Assembly (NCBI RefSeq): GCF_900102265.1
Contig: NZ_FNBH01000001.1
Location: 1,178,001-1,242,000 of the forward strand
Direction of reading: 5' to 3'
Origin: Epilithonimonas hungarica
GTDB taxonomy: Bacteria; Bacteroidota; Bacteroidia; Flavobacteriales; Weeksellaceae
Length of the DNA stretch: 64,000 nt
Positions 15,333 through 23,548 of the stretch are shown one piece after another. The notes beneath the pieces are model-generated. The model made no database searches. It was not told the DNA's origin and saw only the letters and a program-made list of their open reading frames with translations. The first letter of the stretch is position 1. Each line of letters begins with the position of its first letter. Both the position numbers and the translations under genes were made by a program.

Positions 15333-15474
15333 AATATCAATAGAGGCGGGCTTCAGCCCGTCTTCAATATAGAAAATTTGTAATTGGCTTTAGCCGAAAG
15401 TGATAGTACATTTTGGCTAAAGCCGATTTTGACTTCATTAAATCATTTGGCTAAAGCCCACGCAATTGATATTG
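15333..15474. repeat. GGGCTTTAGCCC palindrome cluster (copy 1)
   Basis: Four small palindromes in 142 bp: GGGCTTCAGCCC at 15348, GGCTTTAGCC at 15386, GGCTAAAGCC at 15415 and again at 15449. ATATCAATAG on the left and CAATTGATATT on the right give the element inverted ends. A second copy is at 23323-23466. It fills the gap between the metal regulator and the P-type ATPase. Confidence 0.7.
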
Positions 15475-15617
15475 ATTGCATGATTGAACATTGATTTTGT
15501 AAGTCTGATATTCTCGAAGACCTTAAGTTTAAACTTTAAGCAAATCGCCAAAAGCCAATAACTTTGCAATAGCATTGCATTTGCATTACCGATATATTTG
15601 TTAAAAAATTATTCAAA

Positions 15618-17555
15618 ATGGAAGAATGTTGCGGTACAAAAGCAAAAAAAGAACACAACCACGAAGATCACGACCACAGCGACCACAACCATTCTCATAG
15701 CAATTCCAAATTGGGGTTGATCATTAGTCTTATCATTTTTTTCTCAGGATTGATTCTTGATTTTTGGATTAAAGCAGATTGGTTTACCACCAATGTTTGG
15801 ATAAGATTCGGGTGGTATTTTATGTCTTATGTTTTGGTGGCTTTTTCGGTTTTCAAAGATGCATTTGAATTGGCTAAGAAATGGGATTTCTTCAATGAGT
15901 TTTCATTGATGGGAATTGCAACAATTGGCGCATTTGCGATTGGTGAATTTCCGGAAGGTGTTGCTGTAATGCTATTTTACACAATTGGAGAAATGTTCCA
16001 AGAATCTGCAGTTAACAGAGCTAGAAATAATATAAAATCATTATTAGATGTTCGTCCGAAAGAAGCCACAGTTTTCCGAGAGGGAAACTGGAAAACCATT
16101 TCTCCTGATGAGGTTAAAATTGGAGAAAAAATTCAGGTAAAAGTAGGAGAGAAGATTCCATTAGACGGGATTTTATTATCGGAAAAAGCAAGTCTAAACA
16201 CATCAGCTTTAACAGGAGAAAGTAAACCTTCATCAATCCAAAAATCTGAAGAAGTCCTCGCCGGAATGCTGAACCTCGACCAAGTCATCGAGATCGAAAC
16301 AACCAAATTATTTGAAAATAGCTCGATTGTAAGGATTCTTCAAATGGTTCAGGATGCGAGTTCCAGAAAAGCCAAAACCGAATTGTTCATCAGACGATTT
16401 GCTAAGATTTACACACCGATTGTTTTCTTTTTGGCTCTTTTGGTGACTCTTATTCCATACCTTTTTGTTGAGAATTACGTTTTCAGAGATTGGCTTTACA
16501 GAGGTTTGGTTTTCTTGGTGATTTCTTGTCCTTGCGCATTGGTTATTTCAATTCCATTGGGGTATTTTGGTGGAATTGGCGCCGCTTCCAGAAACGGAAT
16601 TTTGTTCAAAGGTTCTAATTTTCTTGATATCATTGCGAATGTAACGACGGTCGTGATGGACAAGACTGGAACACTCACAAAAGGTGTTTTCAAAGTTCAG
16701 GATATCGTTCCGGAGAATATTTTGAAAGAAGATTTTTTATCCATTTTATCATCAGTCGAAAGTCATTCTACACACCCGATTGCAAAAGCAATTTCTGAGT
16801 TTCATCCTTCGAATCAAATTCCCGAATCTGTGGAAGAAATTTCAGGAAAAGGAATCAAAGCGGTTATTGATCAACAAAGAATTCTTGCCGGCAATACAAA
16901 ACTGTTGAAAACTTTTAATATTCATTACCCCGATTTTCTTGAGGAAATTGTTGAAACAACAGTTGTTCTGGCCATTGATAATGAATACAAAGGTTACATC
17001 ACAATTTCCGATGAAGTGAAAGAAGATGCCGAATTGGCAATTAATCTATTGAAAAATAATGATATCAAAACCGTGATGTTAAGCGGAGACAAAGATTCCC
17101 TCACTCAAAATATTGCTAAAAAACTGGGAATTGATTCTGCTTTTGGAGGCTTACTTCCGGAAGGAAAAGTTGAGAAATTGGAAAATCTGAAAAATAATCC
17201 AAAAGAAGTTGTAGCTTTCGTAGGTGACGGAATCAATGATGCGCCGGTTTTAGCATTAAGTGATGTCGGAATCGCAATGGGAGGATTAGGTTCCGATGCG
17301 GCGATTGAAACAGCGGATGTGGTTATTCAAACAGACCAGCCTTCGAAAATTGCAACGGCGATCAAAATCGGAAAAGAAACTAAGAAAATCGTTTATCAGA
17401 ATATATTTTTAGCTTTTGGGGTCAAAGTGATTGTTCTGATTCTTGGAGCCGGAGGATTAGCCAATATGTGGGAAGCTGTTTTCGCAGATGTTGGTGTTGC
17501 ATTACTTGCAATACTAAATGCGGTCAGAATCCAGAATATGAAATTCTCTAATTAA
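15618..17555 (+). CDS. Heavy-metal P1B-type ATPase (Zn/Cd/Co exporter)
   Basis: 645 residues. The N-terminus has Cys4-Cys5 and a His/Asp-rich stretch at 12-28 in place of a folded HMA domain. Membrane helices follow, with T-G-E-S (199-202), the transmembrane metal motif C304-P-C306, the phosphorylation site D348-K-T-G-T, the H-P dipeptide of soft-metal pumps (S-T-H-P-I-A-K), and G-D-G-I-N-D-A-P near 537. It exports Zn2+, Cd2+ or related ions at the expense of ATP. The upstream Fur-family gene is the likely regulator. Substrate choice within P1B-2/4 is inferred. Confidence 0.93.
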   Translation: MEECCGTKAKKEHNHEDHDHSDHNHSHSNSKLGLIISLIIFFSGLILDFWIKADWFTTNVWIRFGWYFMSYVLVAFSVFKDAFELAKKWDFFNEFSLMGIATIGAFAIGEFPEGVAVMLFYTIGEMFQESAVNRARNNIKSLLDVRPKEATVFREGNWKTISPDEVKIGEKIQVKVGEKIPLDGILLSEKASLNTSALTGESKPSSIQKSEEVLAGMLNLDQVIEIETTKLFENSSIVRILQMVQDASSRKAKTELFIRRFAKIYTPIVFFLALLVTLIPYLFVENYVFRDWLYRGLVFLVISCPCALVISIPLGYFGGIGAASRNGILFKGSNFLDIIANVTTVVMDKTGTLTKGVFKVQDIVPENILKEDFLSILSSVESHSTHPIAKAISEFHPSNQIPESVEEISGKGIKAVIDQQRILAGNTKLLKTFNIHYPDFLEEIVETTVVLAIDNEYKGYITISDEVKEDAELAINLLKNNDIKTVMLSGDKDSLTQNIAKKLGIDSAFGGLLPEGKVEKLENLKNNPKEVVAFVGDGINDAPVLALSDVGIAMGGLGSDAAIETADVVIQTDQPSKIATAIKIGKETKKIVYQNIFLAFGVKVIVLILGAGGLANMWEAVFADVGVALLAILNAVRIQNMKFSN

Positions 17556-17690
17556 TTCAGAGATATTCAGCATTAATATATTAGCCGAATTATTGCAAAA
17601 TAGTTCGGATTTTTTGTTGAAAAAATGCCTTCGAATTAATTTCTTGTTCGTTAACAAAATAGTATTATCTTAGTTAAAAATGAAAATATA

Positions 17691-19421
17691 ATGCGAACAC
17701 TTGTTTTTTGTGCTTTATTATTGTCTCAATTTGGGACTGCTCAAGGGTTTTTAAAGACCCAGGGGCAAAAAATTGTTAATTCCAAAGGGGAGAATATTTA
17801 TTTAAAAGGTCTTGGATTGGGCGGTTGGATGCTCCAGGAAGGTTATATGTTGAAGACCGATGATTTTGCCGGACCTCAATTTAAAATCAAAGAAAAGATT
17901 GCAGAAGTGGCAGGAGAAGATGGTAAAAATGAATTTTACAAAGCTTATCTCAAAAATGGAATTACTAAAAAAGACATCGATTCTTTAGCAAAATGGGGTT
18001 TCAATTCCATAAGACTTCCAATGCATTATAATCTTTATACGTTGCCAATCGAAAAAGAGCCGGTAAAAGGACAAAATACTTGGCTGGAAGAAGGATTTAA
18101 AATGACAGATGACCTTTTGAAATGGTGTGAAGAGAATAAGTTATATTTGATTTTGGATTTGCATGCAGCACCCGGAGGACAAGGAAATGATGCAAATATT
18201 TCTGACAATGACAAAACAAAACCTAATCTTTGGGACAGTGAGGAGAATCAGAAAAAGACAATTGCGCTTTGGAAAAAACTGGCTGAGCGCTACAAGGATA
18301 AAGAATGGATTGCCGGTTATGATATGATCAATGAGCCTAACTATGGCTTCACCGGAAAAAACCCGAACGGAACAGACGAGATGTCCAATGCGCCACTTTG
18401 GAAACTTCAAAAAGAGATTTCTGATGCGATAAGAGAAGTTGACAAAAACCACATCATCATTCTTGAAGGTAACGGTTGGGGAAATAACTATAACGGTTTG
18501 CCGAAACTTTGGGATGATAATATCGTTCTAAGTTTTCACAAATATTGGACAACCAATTCTCAAGAAGCCATTCAGAATATTGTAGATACAAGACAAAAAT
18601 TGAATGTTCCTGTTTGGTTAGGTGAAACAGGGGAAAATTCGAACGTTTGGTTTACGGAACTCAATCAATTATTATTGAAAAATAACATTGGTTACGCTTA
18701 TTGGCCAATGAAAAAGATTGATAATATCGCAGGTGTAACGAATGTGAAAATAACGCCCGAATACCAAAAACTTCTGGATTATTGGAAAAACGGAGGACAG
18801 AAACCTACAAAAGATTTTGCTAAAAAAGCGTTGATGAAAATCGCTGACAATTACAAAATGGAGAATGTTAAGGTGAAGAAAGATGTCATCGATGCGATGT
18901 TCCGTCAAGTAACTGATGAAACGACTAAATCTTACAGAAATCACATTGCGCCAGGAAGAATCTTTGCAACGGAATATGATCTGGGAAGATTTGGAAGCGC
19001 TTATTCTGATAATGATTTTCAAGATCTTTGGGTAAGTACAGGAAGTCATACGGAATGGAACTCCGGAAATAAAATGAGAAATGACGGCGTTGATATCTAC
19101 GCTTGTAAAGATAAGATCAACAACGGATTCTATGTCGGAAAAACTGAAAAAGGAGAATGGCTTCAATACACTGTGAAAAGCAACCAGGCTAGAAAGTATA
19201 CAGCTGCTTTCAGATATAATAATGATTCCGGTCAAGTTTCTGAACTGGTTATCAAAACCCAAAACGGCGACGATTTAGCAACAATTAAATTACCACCAAC
19301 AGGGAAGAATGTCTGGAAAACGGTTTCAGTTGGTAATGTCAATCTTAATTCAGGAGAAAATAAATTAAGACTGTACTTCGAAGCTGGAAATGCAAACTTA
19401 AACTACTTCGAGTTAAAGTAA
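17691..19421 (+). CDS. Secreted glycoside hydrolase family 5 with C-terminal carbohydrate-binding module
   Basis: 576 residues. Signal peptide to F-G-T-A-Q. The GH5 barrel covers ~20-360 with W-L/R-L-P (S-I-R-L-P-M), acid/base E215 in M-I-N-E-P-N, His283 in S-F-H-K-Y-W and nucleophile E312 in W-L-G-E-T-G. Residues ~430-576 form a beta-sandwich resembling CBM6 (G-E-W-L-Q-Y-T-V, ending N-L-N-Y-F-E-L-K). It has no T9SS sorting domain or lipobox, so it is probably periplasmic or released. Relatives cleave beta-1,3/1,4- or beta-1,6-glucans; the exact substrate is not visible. Confidence 0.88.
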   Translation: MRTLVFCALLLSQFGTAQGFLKTQGQKIVNSKGENIYLKGLGLGGWMLQEGYMLKTDDFAGPQFKIKEKIAEVAGEDGKNEFYKAYLKNGITKKDIDSLAKWGFNSIRLPMHYNLYTLPIEKEPVKGQNTWLEEGFKMTDDLLKWCEENKLYLILDLHAAPGGQGNDANISDNDKTKPNLWDSEENQKKTIALWKKLAERYKDKEWIAGYDMINEPNYGFTGKNPNGTDEMSNAPLWKLQKEISDAIREVDKNHIIILEGNGWGNNYNGLPKLWDDNIVLSFHKYWTTNSQEAIQNIVDTRQKLNVPVWLGETGENSNVWFTELNQLLLKNNIGYAYWPMKKIDNIAGVTNVKITPEYQKLLDYWKNGGQKPTKDFAKKALMKIADNYKMENVKVKKDVIDAMFRQVTDETTKSYRNHIAPGRIFATEYDLGRFGSAYSDNDFQDLWVSTGSHTEWNSGNKMRNDGVDIYACKDKINNGFYVGKTEKGEWLQYTVKSNQARKYTAAFRYNNDSGQVSELVIKTQNGDDLATIKLPPTGKNVWKTVSVGNVNLNSGENKLRLYFEAGNANLNYFELK

Positions 19422-19448
19422 TCATATCAACACATTTAATTATAAAAG

Positions 19449-19478
19449 CATCTCGATTACGATTGAGATGTTTTTTTT
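19449..19478 (+). terminator. Terminator of the GH5 gene
   Basis: CATCTCGAT / ATTGAGATG stem with one wobble and eight T residues, 28 bp after the stop. Confidence 0.8.
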
Positions 19479-19606
19479 ATGGGTTGAAAATCACTTTGGC
19501 TCGATATTATCTAAATTAACTTATTGTAACAAATTAATTTTTAAATTAGGATAAGGAATTTAGTAACATTTCGGAAAACTATCTTACTACTTAATAAAAC
19601 CAAACT

Positions 19607-22072
19607 ATGAATAAAATCTTTCCATTCATTTTTCTTTTCTATACCTCTCTGTTTTTTTCTCAAAGTACGCTCACGGTCTACAGGTCCGATAATCAAAAGC
19701 CAATAAAAGGTGCAAAAGTGTATTGCAATGATAAATTATTGGGACAGACCAATGAAAAAGGAATTCTCATTTTTACAACCAAATGTCCAAAAGTAGATGT
19801 AGAAATTGATAATTATATCGGTGATGAAGTGGTGGTGGACAAAGTAATGGAAATTGGACTGGATCGGGATAATATCAAAGCTAGCGAAATACAGGGCGTG
19901 GTACTTAGTAATCAAAGTGACCCGAGAGCTTTGGCAATTATTGATAAAGTCTTCAGAAGTTTCAAAAACAATTCGCCTAATTCGCTAGATTCTTATTCTT
20001 ATAGATCATATGAGAAAATGTCTTTTGATGTGGATGAAGACAGTATAAAAGATTACACCAGTTTTTACAACGCCAGACAGGATTCTCTTTCCCGGATCGC
20101 GAATCGCAAGCTGCCTAAAAAACAAAAGGAAATAAAAGACTCGATAGAAGGAGAGCAGATGATGGGAATTGCAAGAGACAGCAAACTTTTTCTTTGGGAA
20201 CGGGCCATGCAGTTTTTGTATTCTAAAAAATATGGTGAAAAAACCAATATTCTTGATAATAGGATCTCAGGCTTGAAAAACCCTGTTTACGAAATGCTGG
20301 CCCTGCGTTCCAACAGAGACAAGATCCCGAGAGAGATCTTGCCGGAGAACAGAAGTCTTTACAGATACTTTTTGACAGATTCTATCGAGATAGATGGCAG
20401 AGATAATTATGTCATCCGTTTCCGACAGGTAGATTACAAAGTTCCTGTTAACAGAAGAAAATACAACGGCTATCTGTACATCGACAAAGAAACTTATGCC
20501 ATCAAAAAGATTGAAAGTAATAGTAAAGTCAAAACCGATGGAACGATAACTTCTGTTTGGATTCCTATTAATAACAAATGGTTTCTGAAGACCGAAAATC
20601 TTAAAATAAAAATGGGCGTTTCAGAATTCGCTACTGTTGAGAAAAAGGAAAATGAAACTGCCGAAGAAAAGAAAGAACGCTTGGACAAAATCAAAAGATT
20701 TGGAAACTATGCTTATATGAAGTCCGATTATTTTGATTTTCAGACACCTGTCGATTTCAAGGCGTCACAGTTCAGTGGTTATACAATGAGCGTGAAGAAT
20801 GCAGATGGTTCTCTACTAGATCAATATAGAACAGATAGTTTGACCGCAAGAGAAAAACTGACTTATGTAAAAGTGGACAGCTTGGGTAAGAAATATACGT
20901 TGGACAGAAAAGTTCGTGTTCTTACATCTTTGTTAAGAGCAAAATTTACGGTTGGGATGGTCGATATCAGTCCATTACAAACCAGATATAACAAGTATGA
21001 AGGTTTCCGACCAGGCGCGACTTTTAAACTGAATGAGAAGTTTAATAAATATATTTCTCCCGATGTATATTTAGCTTATGGTTTCAAAGACCGGGGTTTC
21101 AAATATGGGGCAGGTGTGGATGTGAGAACCACTTTGGAAAGAAACTCATTTTTCCGTTTCGAGTATTTTAATGATGTGATGGCTTCGGGGAGATTTAGTC
21201 AGAATCTTTGGAATGCGAAGATGCAGATCAATAATAACGGCATGTCTATCCAGAATGATAAATACTATAAGTTTAATGGATTCAAATTTGGCTATGAGGT
21301 CGATTTGAGTAACTCATTAACATTAAATGTCTCTGCCAAAAAACAAAATGAGGAATCTGGTTATCCTTACGAATTTATGGGGATGTCCAGAAAGTTTGAG
21401 AACTTCAGCTCATTAGCAACAATTAAGTTCTCCCCGAATAACCGAAACATTATGACACCTGCGGGAAAATATACCTTTGAACAGAACTTCCCAGAGGTTT
21501 TCTTCAATTATGAGCAGGGTTATAAAAGCTTAGGCGGAGAGTTCAATTACAGTCGTTTTGATGTATTGTACACCCATCAGTTCAGAACATCTTTGGGGCT
21601 TACGCAGACGAGAGCATTTGGAGGATATTACTTAGGAAAAGCACCGATCTGGCATCTATTCGAGATGGGTGGTCTGGACGGCAATAGCAGTACGGGGATT
21701 TTGTCCAATTTCTCTTTGACCAGTTACCTGGGATTTGCAACCATGACCGCCGGGAAATATTTCAATGACAAGTTTGCGGGTTATTACATTACGCACCGTA
21801 TTCCTTGGTACTTCAAGAGTTTTGGCAAGAGTACATCCAGTTTCGATTTTATTTATAGAGGTGTGATTGGCGATATGAAACATCCGGAATACCATCAGAT
21901 AGAGAACTTCTCACCTTTGAATCACCTTTATCAGGAAGTTGGATTCGAGTATAATAATTTCCTGAGTTCAAGATTCAATTTAGGATTGTTTTACAGAGTA
22001 GGTTATTATGCTACAAGTAATTTTAAAGATAACTTTGGAGTGCAGTTGAAACTTAAGCTGCTTGAGTTTTAA
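19607..22072 (+). CDS. DUF5686 outer-membrane protein with carboxypeptidase-like regulatory domain
   Basis: 821 residues. Signal peptide ending F-F-S-Q, then a short beta-sandwich (~22-85: R-S-D-N-Q-K-P-I-K-G-A-K-V) of the CarboxypepD_reg type common at the start of Bacteroidota outer-membrane proteins. The middle contains a charged region (~320-350, Glu/Lys-rich). The C-terminal half has the alternating aromatic pattern of a beta-barrel and ends in ...L-K-L-L-E-F, a terminal Phe typical of outer-membrane insertion. The family has no established function. It is monocistronic with no terminator that I can see downstream. Confidence 0.82.
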   Translation: MNKIFPFIFLFYTSLFFSQSTLTVYRSDNQKPIKGAKVYCNDKLLGQTNEKGILIFTTKCPKVDVEIDNYIGDEVVVDKVMEIGLDRDNIKASEIQGVVLSNQSDPRALAIIDKVFRSFKNNSPNSLDSYSYRSYEKMSFDVDEDSIKDYTSFYNARQDSLSRIANRKLPKKQKEIKDSIEGEQMMGIARDSKLFLWERAMQFLYSKKYGEKTNILDNRISGLKNPVYEMLALRSNRDKIPREILPENRSLYRYFLTDSIEIDGRDNYVIRFRQVDYKVPVNRRKYNGYLYIDKETYAIKKIESNSKVKTDGTITSVWIPINNKWFLKTENLKIKMGVSEFATVEKKENETAEEKKERLDKIKRFGNYAYMKSDYFDFQTPVDFKASQFSGYTMSVKNADGSLLDQYRTDSLTAREKLTYVKVDSLGKKYTLDRKVRVLTSLLRAKFTVGMVDISPLQTRYNKYEGFRPGATFKLNEKFNKYISPDVYLAYGFKDRGFKYGAGVDVRTTLERNSFFRFEYFNDVMASGRFSQNLWNAKMQINNNGMSIQNDKYYKFNGFKFGYEVDLSNSLTLNVSAKKQNEESGYPYEFMGMSRKFENFSSLATIKFSPNNRNIMTPAGKYTFEQNFPEVFFNYEQGYKSLGGEFNYSRFDVLYTHQFRTSLGLTQTRAFGGYYLGKAPIWHLFEMGGLDGNSSTGILSNFSLTSYLGFATMTAGKYFNDKFAGYYITHRIPWYFKSFGKSTSSFDFIYRGVIGDMKHPEYHQIENFSPLNHLYQEVGFEYNNFLSSRFNLGLFYRVGYYATSNFKDNFGVQLKLKLLEF

Positions 22073-22085
22073 AAATTATTTTATT

Positions 22086-22148
22086 CTCTCGCGGATTTTG
22101 CAGATTAGGCAAATTTAAAATCAGCTAAATTTGCTCAATCAGCGAGAT
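22086..22148. repeat. TCTCGC...GCGAGA inverted repeat (copy 1)
   Basis: TCTCGCGGATTTTGCAGATT at the left and TTTGCTCAATCAGCGAGA at the right. Further copies at 32659-32746 and 35190-35264 share the TCTCGC / CAGATT wording. It ends 24 bp before the ATL start codon. Confidence 0.6.
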
Positions 22149-22171
22149 AATTATTTTAATTTAAATAAAAA

Positions 22172-22471
22172 ATGAACGAACTATTCAAACAACAGGTTTA
22201 CGAAGTGACTAAACTAATCCCAAAAGGAAGAGTTTCTACTTATGGAGCTATTGCTAAAGCGGTTGGTTATCCCAATCATTCCCGCCACGTTGGCAATGCA
22301 ATGGGTGGTTGTCCAAAGGATGTTCCGGCTCATCGTGTCATCAGTAGTTCGGGAAAATTATCTGTTCCGTCTTTTCGGGAAAGATTAGAAAAAGAAGATG
22401 TTGTGGTACAGGAGAATTGGAAAATAAAAGATTTTAAAAAACTATTCTGGAATCCTTTGGATGAGTTGTAA
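22172..22471 (+). CDS. Alkyltransferase-like protein (ATL), non-catalytic MGMT homologue
   Basis: 99 residues matching the C-terminal DNA-binding domain of O6-alkylguanine-DNA alkyltransferases. The helix-turn-helix (Y-G-A-I-A-K-A-V-G, S-R-H-V-G-N-A-M) and the H-R-V-I tail are intact. The active-site Cys of P-C-H-R-V is Ala53 (P-A-H-R-V), so it cannot accept an alkyl group. ATL proteins bind O6-alkylguanine and hand it to nucleotide excision repair; Trp or Ala at this position is characteristic. Function is inferred from this family pattern. Confidence 0.88.
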   Translation: MNELFKQQVYEVTKLIPKGRVSTYGAIAKAVGYPNHSRHVGNAMGGCPKDVPAHRVISSSGKLSVPSFRERLEKEDVVVQENWKIKDFKKLFWNPLDEL

Positions 22472-22482
22472 ATATATATAAT

Positions 22483-22517
22483 CCCTTAAGTCACTAAGCT
22501 TAAGGAATTTTTTTTAT
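22483..22517 (+). terminator. Terminator of the ATL gene
   Basis: CCTTAAG / CTTAAGG stem with 8-base loop and a run of T residues. Confidence 0.75.
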
Positions 22518-22603
22518 TGATTAATGACAAGAATTAATAAAAATTTAGCTCAAAAAATGCCCTTTTGAAAGACCGATGAACAGGGCGTTGGCAGGGGTGG
22601 TTT

Positions 22604-22687
22604 AAAACGTACGTGCCTTTTCTCTAAAACGCACGTACGTTTTGCTTAAAAGGTACGTACGTTTTAAATGAAACCTCCGTGTGTTTT
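22604..22687. promoter_or_regulatory. Array of four 18-bp near-palindromes at exact 22-bp spacing
   Basis: Units begin at 22604 (AAAACGTACGTGCCTTTT), 22626 (AAAACGCACGTACGTTTT), 22648 (AAAAGGTACGTACGTTTT) and 22670 (GAAACCTCCGTGTGTTTT, degenerate). The first three fit A4-S-G-Y-ACGT-R-C-S-T4, a palindrome; unit 1 is the inverse of a unit-2/3 hybrid. Exact 22-bp periodicity (about two helical turns) puts them on one DNA face. The array ends 126 bp before the HU-like gene. It looks like a multi-site operator or nucleoid-protein nucleation site; the function is inferred. Confidence 0.7.
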
Positions 22688-22813
22688 TAATAGATATTTG
22701 TAGATTTTTATCTACAGGTTGAAATATTTAATAAAAAATGCTTTTTTGTTTGATTAAAATTTATACTTTTATCTCATTCGATAAGATTAATTTTAATTTA
22801 AAAACACAAAAAG

Positions 22814-23197
22814 ATGCCTATTAAATTCAATGTGATCCCAAAAAAGAATCCTCAAAAAAGAGATGAACCTGCAAAGTACTATGCCAATATCGTAGGGGAT
22901 GGCAAGACCACACTTAATGATCTGGCCAAGCACGCCGGTGCAATGTCCACGGTTTCTAAAGCAGATATCCTTGCAGTATTGGAAAGTACTTTCTCCAAGA
23001 TCGCCGAAGATATTGCAGATGGCAAGATCGTGTATGTAGGGGAATACTTCACCTTACAGGCCAGCGGTTCCAGCACAGGAGAAGAGAAAGAAAAGAGTGT
23101 TACCGCAGCCAACATCAAGAGTGTGAAAGCGGTCTTCCGCCCAGGAAAGATGATCAAAGATACTTTGAAGCTGGCAACCTTCCAGAAGAAAGCGTAA
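22814..23197 (+). CDS. HU/IHF-like DNA-binding protein (extended Bacteroidota type)
   Basis: 127 residues. The HU fold is offset by an N-terminal extension (M-P-I-K-F-N-V-I-P-K-K-N-P-Q), which is the pattern of the Bacteroidota HU-like DNA-binding subfamily. The dimerisation helices (T-V-S-K-A-D-I-L-A-V-L-E-S-T-F-S-K-I) and the arm region lead into a basic end (V-F-R-P-G-K-M-I-K-D-T-L-K). Classical HU is 90-100 residues. A phased palindrome array precedes it, which suggests autoregulation or a dedicated architectural complex. Confidence 0.88.
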   Translation: MPIKFNVIPKKNPQKRDEPAKYYANIVGDGKTTLNDLAKHAGAMSTVSKADILAVLESTFSKIAEDIADGKIVYVGEYFTLQASGSSTGEEKEKSVTAANIKSVKAVFRPGKMIKDTLKLATFQKKA

Positions 23198-23220
23198 CAG
23201 ATATTGGATAACAACAAAAA

Positions 23221-23250
23221 GCCATCTCAAATGAGATGGTTTTGTTTTTA
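23221..23250 (+). terminator. Terminator of the HU-like gene
   Basis: CCATCTCA / TGAGATGG stem with 2-base loop then a T-rich tract, 24 bp after the stop. Confidence 0.8.
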
Positions 23251-23264
23251 ATTCCAATATTAAA

Positions 23265-23495
23265 TAACCTGAATTTGGGATAAGGGATTTATTTAAATGA
23301 TTGTATATCAAATACAAATGCACTATCAATAGCGTCGGGCTTTAGCCCGATGTAAAGATTGTAATTCAAAATCGGCTTCAGCCGAAATTTATGATAAGTT
23401 TTAGCTAAAGCTAATCTTCTTTTTCAATCTTTAAAATGGGCTAAAGCCCATTCCTATTGATATTATAAAACTTCTCTTATCCCGAATTCAGGTTA
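23265..23495. mobile_element. MITE-like element with 20-bp terminal inverted repeats
   Basis: TAACCTGAATTTGGGATAAG (23265-23284) and, inverted, TAACCTGAATTCGGGATAAG (23495-23476) agree at 19 of 20 positions and enclose 231 bp with no coding capacity. The interior (23323-23466) is a full copy of the GGGCTTTAGCCC palindrome cluster also found alone at 15333. AATATT-type sequence just outside both ends could be part of the ends or a target duplication. No transposase is present, so movement would need one elsewhere. Confidence 0.6.
23323..23466. repeat. GGGCTTTAGCCC palindrome cluster (copy 2)
   Basis: CGGGCTTTAGCCCG at 23336, CGGCTTCAGCCG at 23372, TTAGCTAAAGCTAA near 23401 and TGGGCTAAAGCCCA at 23437, bounded by TATCAATAG and CTATTGATA. 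Same order of palindromes as copy 1 at 15333-15474. Confidence 0.7.
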
Positions 23496-23548
23496 AATAT
23501 TGCCATTATCAAGATGAAGTTAATAATAAGTCATTTTGAAAACACCCG

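Noticed and set aside
22604-22687. CRISPR array
   Set aside because: The units are 18 bp with 4-bp spacers and are palindromic; there are no spacer-sized inserts and no cas genes.
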